From NCBI GenBank assembly GCA_021823555.1, contig JAKANW010000079.1, positions 1 to 8,806 of the forward strand: a stretch of DNA of 8,806 nucleotides. The letters run 5' to 3'. Shown here piece by piece: positions 1 to 5,500 of the stretch. The translations under genes and the position numbers were made by a program. How positions within the stretch are numbered: position 1 is the first letter of the stretch; every line of letters begins with the position of its first letter. Source of the stretch: Chloroflexota bacterium. Lineage in GTDB: Bacteria; Chloroflexota; Anaerolineae; Anaerolineales; Villigracilaceae. The notes beneath the pieces are model-generated. The model saw nothing but the letters and a program-made list of their open reading frames with translations. It did no database searches and was not told the DNA's origin.

Positions 1-956
1 GTCCCTTTAATTGTGACTTCTGCAATGTGACCGCATTGCTGGGTCATCGCCCGCGCACCAAGACTGCCGCGCAGATCATCGCCGAGTTGGACAGTCTCTA
101 CGCGCTGGGCTGGCGCAAGAGCATCTTCTTTGTGGACGACAACTTTATAGGAAATAAAAAACAGATCAAGTCCGAAGTGCTGCCAGCTTTAATCGAATGG
201 CGCAAGGACAAGGTCGGCCTGACGTTCAGCACCGAGGCATCCATCAACCTGGCAGACGATGAAGAACTATTGGAGCTAATGGCCAAAGCCGGTTTCGATA
301 CGGTCTTTATTGGTATCGAAACGCCGGACAATGATAGCCTGGCCGAATGCAACAAAAAGCAAAACCGCAGCAGGGACCTGGTGGAGGATGTGAAGCGCAT
401 CCAACGCGGTGGCCTGCAAGTCCAGGGTGGCTTCATCATCGGTTTCGATCATGACTCCCCCTCTATATTCCAGCGACAAATTGAATTCATCCAGAACAGC
501 GGCATTGTGACAGCCATGGTCGGCTTGCTGCAGGCACCCATCGGCACAAAACTATACCAACGCCTGGCGCATGAAGGCCGGCTGTTGGGTGTAATGTCCG
601 GGGACAATGTGGATGGCTCCACAAACATCATCCCAAAAATGAATATTGACGTGTTACGCAAAGGCTACAAGACTGTCATAGGCTATCTGTACGCTCCTAA
701 GAATTATTATGCCCGTGTGATCACCTTCCTGAAGGAATATAAAACGCCCAGGATCACCATTCCAATTGACTTTGAATATATCCTGGCGCTCTTCCGTTCC
801 ATCCTTCGCCTGGGCATTCTCGACAAGGAACGCGTCCACTATTGGAAACTTTTCTTCTGGACGCTCTTTCATCGCCCGAAGCTGTTCCCGTTAGCGATCA
901 CCTTTGCCATCTATGGCTATCACTTCCGCCGGGTGATTGACCTGCATATTGTCTAA
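1..956 (+). CDS. Radical SAM protein, B12-binding/DUF4070 type (3' part; start lies left of the window)
   Basis: The frame is open from the left edge to TAA at 954-956. Codons from position 3 read PFNCDFCNVTALLGHRPRTK, and the preceding partial codon ends in 'gt', which fits Cys, giving the CX3CX2C motif that binds the 4Fe-4S cluster and S-adenosylmethionine. Further radical SAM core signs follow: FFVDDNFIGN, TEASINLADDEELLELM (a TIM-barrel strand with its helix), FIGIETP and GGFIIGFDHD. The last ~130 residues are aromatic and basic (YLYAPKNYYARV, HYWKLFFWTLFHRP) and match the C-terminal DUF4070-type extension as I know it. An N-terminal cobalamin-binding domain is expected upstream but is not visible. 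Such proteins are usually class B radical SAM enzymes, often methyltransferases acting on lipids or other unactivated carbons; the substrate here is unknown. GTG at 27 is not the true start, because homology runs through it to the edge. Confidence 0.9.
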   Translation, partial: PFNCDFCNVTALLGHRPRTKTAAQIIAELDSLYALGWRKSIFFVDDNFIGNKKQIKSEVLPALIEWRKDKVGLTFSTEASINLADDEELLELMAKAGFDTVFIGIETPDNDSLAECNKKQNRSRDLVEDVKRIQRGGLQVQGGFIIGFDHDSPSIFQRQIEFIQNSGIVTAMVGLLQAPIGTKLYQRLAHEGRLLGVMSGDNVDGSTNIIPKMNIDVLRKGYKTVIGYLYAPKNYYARVITFLKEYKTPRITIPIDFEYILALFRSILRLGILDKERVHYWKLFFWTLFHRPKLFPLAITFAIYGYHFRRVIDLHIV

Positions 957-1001
957 AACGCCATTGTGACGATTGCGGCGTTCGGTAGTCTCCCTATCGA
1001 A
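957..1001. terminator. Convergent gap with a weak hairpin, possible shared terminator
   Basis: Only 45 bases separate the stops of the convergent radical SAM and reductase genes. The bases aacgcc (957-962) pair with ggcgtt (977-982) around a 14-base loop. There is no T-tract on either strand, so this is at best a weak terminator. Confidence 0.2.
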
Positions 1002-2234
1002 TTAACGGCGCAAAAACTCCCGGATCGAAATAGCCGCCGCCGCGCCCTCCCCCACTGCCGAAGCGACCTGCTTGACACTGCCGCGGCGTACATCCCCGGC
1101 AGCAAAAATGCCCGGCAGGCTGGTCTCGAAGGGAAGCGGCTGAGGCTTGCCCGCGTTTTCTCCCAGATGCTCCAAATCGTTACCGGCCATCACGAAACCG
1201 TATTTATCCATGGCAATGTAATCTTCGAGAAAAGCGGTGTTGGGCTGCTGGCCGATGAAAATAAAAGCCGCCGCAGGGTGGATTTCGCTGACCGCGCCGG
1301 ATATTAGATCGCGGATCTTCATTGTCTTGAGTTTCGAGTCCTCTCCATCAAAGGCTTCCACCGTTGTGTTGTATCTCACCTTCACGCGGGAGGACGGCTC
1401 GCTGACCTTGTCAATCGCGATCTGGCTGGCGGTCAGGCGGTCCCCGCGCACCAGCAAGGTGACCTGCTCGGCGAAGTTGGTCAGGTGCAGGCCCTCTTCC
1501 ACGGCAGAATTTCCGCCGCCGATCACGGCGATCTCCTGCGCGCCGTTGTAGAAAGGTCCATCACAGGTGGCGCAGAAGTGAATACCCGCGCCAATGTAAT
1601 CCTCTTCGCCAGGGACTTCGAGCCTGCGATAGGAAGCGCCAGTGGCCAGCAAAATGGCTCGTGAATGATAGTGCCTGCCGTCCGATGTGTAGACTTCGTG
1701 ATACCCCTCTTCCATGGCAAGCCTCTCGACCTCCTGCGCCTGCAGGATTTCCACGCCGAAGCGGCGCGCCTGCTGGGTGACGCGCTCGGCGAATTCCTGT
1801 CCGCCGATGCCTTCGGGGAAACCGGGAAAGTTGTCGAGGCCGACCGTGGCCCCTGCCTGGCCGCCCAGTCCCGAGCGTTCGATCAGAAGCGTATCCGCGC
1901 CTTCGCGTGAAGCGTAAATGGCGGCTGTCAAACCCGCAGGGCCGCCGCCGATGATGATCAAATCGTAATAGGTCTTCTTTGCTTCGGTCTTAAGACCAAG
2001 CTTCTTTGCCAGTTCCGCGTTCGAAGGTTCAACCAGGTACGACCCATCTGCGAACACAATCGTCGGGATGATCCGCTTGCCGTTGTTCTTGTGGATAACG
2101 AATGCTTCACCCTCCTTATCCTGTTCGATATCCACCCACTTGAAAGGCACAAACTGTTCGCCCAGGAATTTCTTTGAGCGGCGGCAGTCCGGGCACCAGT
2201 ACGCGCCATAGACCGTAACTTCGGCTTCAACCAT
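1002..2234 (-). CDS. Glutaredoxin-like/thioredoxin reductase fusion flavoprotein
   Basis: A 410-residue cytosolic flavoenzyme expected to pass electrons from a nicotinamide cofactor through FAD to a redox-active disulfide. Residues 1-80 are a glutaredoxin/mycoredoxin-like fold: YGAYWCPDCRRSK with the active pair C14/C17, and IIPT with the likely cis-Pro at 57. A short linker leads to a thioredoxin reductase: FAD site GGGPAG (96-101), GGQ (124-126), ATGAS (197-201), catalytic CATC (221-224), nicotinamide-binding GGGNSAVEE (239-247), and C-terminal GIFAAGDVRRG for FAD. The open frame reaches back to 2381, but ATG at 2234 is chosen because GGAGG (2244-2240) lies 5 bases upstream and homology starts there; the upstream codons run into the intergenic repeat. 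A plain TrxB has about 310-320 residues, so the extra length is the N-terminal domain, a layout recalling AhpF. The usual HRRxxxR NADPH motif is degenerate (LLVRGDRLTAS). The attached domain may be the reductase's own first acceptor, or the pair may serve a peroxiredoxin; this is inference. Confidence 0.93.
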   Translation of the reverse strand: MVEAEVTVYGAYWCPDCRRSKKFLGEQFVPFKWVDIEQDKEGEAFVIHKNNGKRIIPTIVFADGSYLVEPSNAELAKKLGLKTEAKKTYYDLIIIGGGPAGLTAAIYASREGADTLLIERSGLGGQAGATVGLDNFPGFPEGIGGQEFAERVTQQARRFGVEILQAQEVERLAMEEGYHEVYTSDGRHYHSRAILLATGASYRRLEVPGEEDYIGAGIHFCATCDGPFYNGAQEIAVIGGGNSAVEEGLHLTNFAEQVTLLVRGDRLTASQIAIDKVSEPSSRVKVRYNTTVEAFDGEDSKLKTMKIRDLISGAVSEIHPAAAFIFIGQQPNTAFLEDYIAMDKYGFVMAGNDLEHLGENAGKPQPLPFETSLPGIFAAGDVRRGSVKQVASAVGEGAAAAISIREFLRR

Positions 2235-2239
2235 TAAAT

Positions 2240-2244
2240 CCTCC
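2240..2244 (-). promoter_or_regulatory. Ribosome binding site of the reductase gene
   Basis: On the minus strand GGAGG sits 5 bases before the ATG at 2234. It decides the start over the longer open frame that begins at 2381. Confidence 0.75.
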
Positions 2245-2291
2245 GTGAGTGCAAAAGGTATCTCATAGAATATGTAAGCCAACTTTTTATT

Positions 2292-2306
2292 ACCTCGCCG
2301 CGAGGT
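2292..2306. promoter_or_regulatory. Short palindrome in the reductase leader, possible operator
   Basis: acctcg (2292-2297) and cgaggt (2301-2306) form a 6-bp inverted repeat around a 3-base centre, about 58 bases upstream of the reductase ATG. On the minus strand it lies between a weak -35-like TTGGAG (2317-2312) and an A/T-rich stretch that could hold a -10 box. It could be a repressor operator or a small RNA hairpin. No regulator family is recognised. Confidence 0.3.
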
Positions 2307-2351
2307 TTTCCCTCCAATATTGAGATGTGACTTTGTTGGTAATAGTGTTGC

Positions 2352-2498
2352 ATGTCGTTGCGAGGCGCTCGCGCTGAGCAAAGCGCAGCGAAGTCGAAGC
2401 GGGGCGAAGCAATCTCCAAAAGGTACCTTTTGGAGATTGCTTCACTCGCACACCGTCCTGCATTCGGTGCAGGGAAGTGTGCTCGTTCGCAACGACAT
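2352..2498. repeat. Structured palindromic intergenic element (REP/MITE-like)
   Basis: A 147-bp non-coding element bounded by perfect 12-bp inverted arms, atgtcgttgcga (2352-2363) and tcgcaacgacat (2487-2498). Inside lie a hairpin gcgct/agcgc (2371-2386), a perfect 38-bp palindrome (2406-2443), and a two-step hairpin (2448-2482: gcacac/gtgtgc enclosing cctgca/tgcagg with a 5-base loop). The whole can fold as a cloverleaf on either strand. The 'gcgaagcaatctcc' core resembles a dispersed repeat I associate with Chloroflexota genomes. No transposase and no clear target-site duplication are visible. It fills most of the 282-base gap between the HD-GYP gene and the reductase, and may shield transcript ends or stop read-through. 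Confidence 0.75.
2406..2443. repeat. Perfect 38-bp palindrome, core of the intergenic element
   Basis: The left arm gaagcaatctccaaaaggt is followed at once by its exact reverse complement, with a KpnI-type ggtacc at the centre and no unpaired spacer. There is no T-tract after it on either strand, so it is not a canonical terminator, though a 19-bp stem could slow polymerase or block exonucleases. Confidence 0.85.
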
Positions 2499-2516
2499 CG
2501 TTATTGCCGATAATGT

Positions 2517-5500
2517 CTATTCTCCTTCAGATGCGTCGAGCAGTTCCTGCCCCATCAAGTGCATGAAGGCCTCCGCCACCCGTGGATCAAAATGACGGCC
2601 GGACTGCTGCCGGATATAATCGAGGACTTTCTCTTTTGACCAGGCGGACCGGTAAGGCCGGTCGGAAGTCAGGGCATCGTACACGTCCACAATTGCAAAG
2701 ATGCGGGCTGTCAGCGGGATTTGTTCGCCCTTCAACCTTTGTGGATAACCGCTGCCATCCCACTTCTCGTGATGGTAATATGGGATCTCCAACGCCTGCC
2801 GCAGATACACAACCGGAGAGAGCATCTCATACGCCAGGCGGGGATGCTGGTGCATGATCTTCCACTCTTCTTCCGTCAGGGGGCCGGGCTTGCGCAGAAT
2901 ATCATCCGGTACACCCATCTTGCCGATGTCATGGAGCAGGGAACCGCGACGGATGTGGGGAATTTGGTGTTGGGGAATACCCATGCTTTCGGCCAATGAA
3001 ATCGTCAGGTCAGTGACTCGCTGCGTATGCCCTTCGGTCTCGCGGTCACGCAGATCGAGCGCTCGTGACCAGCCCTCAATGGTGGCATCATAAGCCATGG
3101 TCAGCTCAATATTGGCGCGTTCCAGGCCGTCGAACAGGCGGGCATTATCCACTGCAAGAGCCGCCTGGTCTGTGAGGATGTTCAGAAAGTCCGTCCATTC
3201 CCCGCCGACCTGGACCGGGAGTCGGCTGAAGAGTTCCAGTACACCGCTTACCTTTCCTTTTGAAATCAGCGGGGCGGCGACGTAAGCCTCAAATTTTTCC
3301 ATCTCGGCAAAATGGCGCGGTGAGAAACTATCGGCGATTTCCTCTGGGTCTGAGGATTGGACCAGCGAGCGCTGCAAGGCGGCTTTGCCTGCCAATCCTT
3401 CCCCGAGACGGACAGGCGCGCGGCCAATCTTGGCAGTCTGAAAGCCGTTTCCGGCTAGAAAGTCCAGATTCAAGGTGATTGGGTTCAAAAGCAGGACAGA
3501 GGCGGCATCCACACCTAACAAACGGATGGCGTGTTCCAATGCCACACGCAGGCTGAGACGCAGGTCAGTACTGGAACTGATGGCGGTATCAATGGCATGG
3601 AGGGTGGTCAGGCGCTGTACGTGGCGTTCAAATTGAGCGATGAGGCGCGCATTTTGGATCTCGACCGCTGCTGTGTTGGCAACCAGGGTAAACAATTCGA
3701 GGTCGGATGCCTGGAAACGGGAAAACTTGTGACTTTGAATTTCAATTAAACCAATTACCTTGCCATCTGTCAGTAAGGGGGTGTAAAGCGCAGACCTGGC
3801 TGGATCCGAGGATTTGGAGAGGCGCTTTGCAAGATCGGGAGGGGCAAGTTGATCCACCAGCACAGGTTGACGAGTGACAATTACCTTGCTGTGTATATCC
3901 TCTCCGGTTGGAGAAAATGGGACAGACTGCAAATGTTCCGTATCCAGAAAGACCCGGTCAAAATTGCCTGAGACGCAGGTGATCAACTGGCGACTGGGAT
4001 CATAAAGTGAAAGGAAAACCCCACAGACATCAGACATCAAGTCATAGAGAGACTCAACCAATTGTTTATATAACGTATCCAGATCGGCTGTTTCAGCCAG
4101 CAGACGACCCAACTGGCTGATCTTTTTCAGTTGTTCCGCATGCAGGATGGTCTGCTCGTGTAACGAAGCGCGGTGAATGGCATTGGCAGTAATATCGCCA
4201 ATCGCCGCCAGAACGCGCAAATCATCCTCCGAGAAGGCCGATGGAAGCAATCCTTCTCTGGTCAAATCGCGGGTTGCCCATAAAACGCCAATTACATGTT
4301 CCTGGGCGATCAAGGGCACAGCCGCAGCCGCCCGGACATTCTTTAAAAGTTCCGGCGAGAAAAGATAATCATTCTCCTGAACGTTGGAAGTAACGTAAGG
4401 CTGGCGTGTAGCAATGACGTTTGTCGAAATCCCACCGCCGGCAGGTATTAAGTAGCCGGTTACGTTGGAGGTGCTGCCGCGTCCTAATTCCAGAAAGATA
4501 TCGCCATTTGGCGGCTGGATCAGCCCGATCACGGCCCCATCCGCAGGCAATATATCCAGCAATTTATCCAGGATCACAGGCATCATCTGGATGCGCGTCG
4601 AGGCGGAACGCAGCGCGGCAGAGACCTGGCCCACCGCGCTCATCTCCTGGACGCGATGGCGGATTTCTTCATACAGCCGGGCGTTTTCGATGGCAGCCGC
4701 GGCTTCCTGGGCAAAGGCTTCCAGCAGGTTCAAGTCCGCCTGTATGAAGGCCCTCTTGCGCGTGGAGTTATCCAGGGCGATCACACCAATCGCTTCTCCC
4801 TTGACGACCAGGGGAGACACGATGCCGCTTTGAACACCATTCACTTCCTGAATATCATCATCGAATGGAACTTGATATTCCTGCCGGGCATCTTCGATCA
4901 AAATTGAAAGCTTCTCCCGGAAAGCCCGACCGGAATACCCTCTACGGGAATTAAAGGGCAGCTCCAGCAAACGCGGATCGTGATAGCCTCGTTGTGCCCG
5001 GATTCGCAAAGCCTGGCTGCTTTCATCCCAAAGCAATACGGTACCCTTCTCGCCCGCCGGGATGGCGCGTTGGGCCGCCTCCAACACGTTCTCGAGCAGA
5101 GGTTGAAGTTCCAGGGTGCTGGTCAGCGACTCGCCAGCCTGTGCGAGGGCTTTGAATTCCTCGGCGCGACGGCTGGTTTGTTCGAACAGGCGGGCGCTGT
5201 ATACAGCTCCGGCTGCAGCGCTGGCAAAGAGGGAAAACAAGCGCATATCCGCTTCAGTAAATTTCCGCTCGGAATCGCCAACCTCGTCTGCGGTCAGAAT
5301 GCCGATCAATTCGCCGCTGTAGATCATCGGTACTTGCAGGACAGCCCGTACTGGAATGCCATCATACTTCGGCGAACGGCCCTCCCAATTCTGGTAATCA
5401 TCAACGATCATCGGCTGGCGGGCCTGGGCTACGCGGCCGGCTGCTCCCTCTCCCATCGCAAACCGGATCCCAGCTTTGGCCGGGAGACCGAAATTGATCG

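Noticed and set aside
98..439. Minus-strand open frame of 113 codons opposite the radical SAM gene
   Set aside because: It is antisense to conserved radical SAM motifs and shows no family signature.
1237..1551. Plus-strand open frame opposite the reductase
   Set aside because: It is a shadow of the reductase frame with low-complexity composition and no homology I can recognise.
2235..2381. 49-codon upstream extension of the reductase reading frame
   Set aside because: It runs into the palindromic element, lacks homology to the domain, and the ATG at 2234 has a clear GGAGG site.
2406..2443. Palindrome as a rho-independent terminator of the HD-GYP gene
   Set aside because: No T-tract follows the stem on either strand; the structure fits a repeat element better, though it may still hinder read-through.
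2320..2595. Plus-strand open frame of 91 codons
   Set aside because: It lies across the palindromic element and the antisense end of the HD-GYP gene; its residues reflect the repeat, not a protein family.
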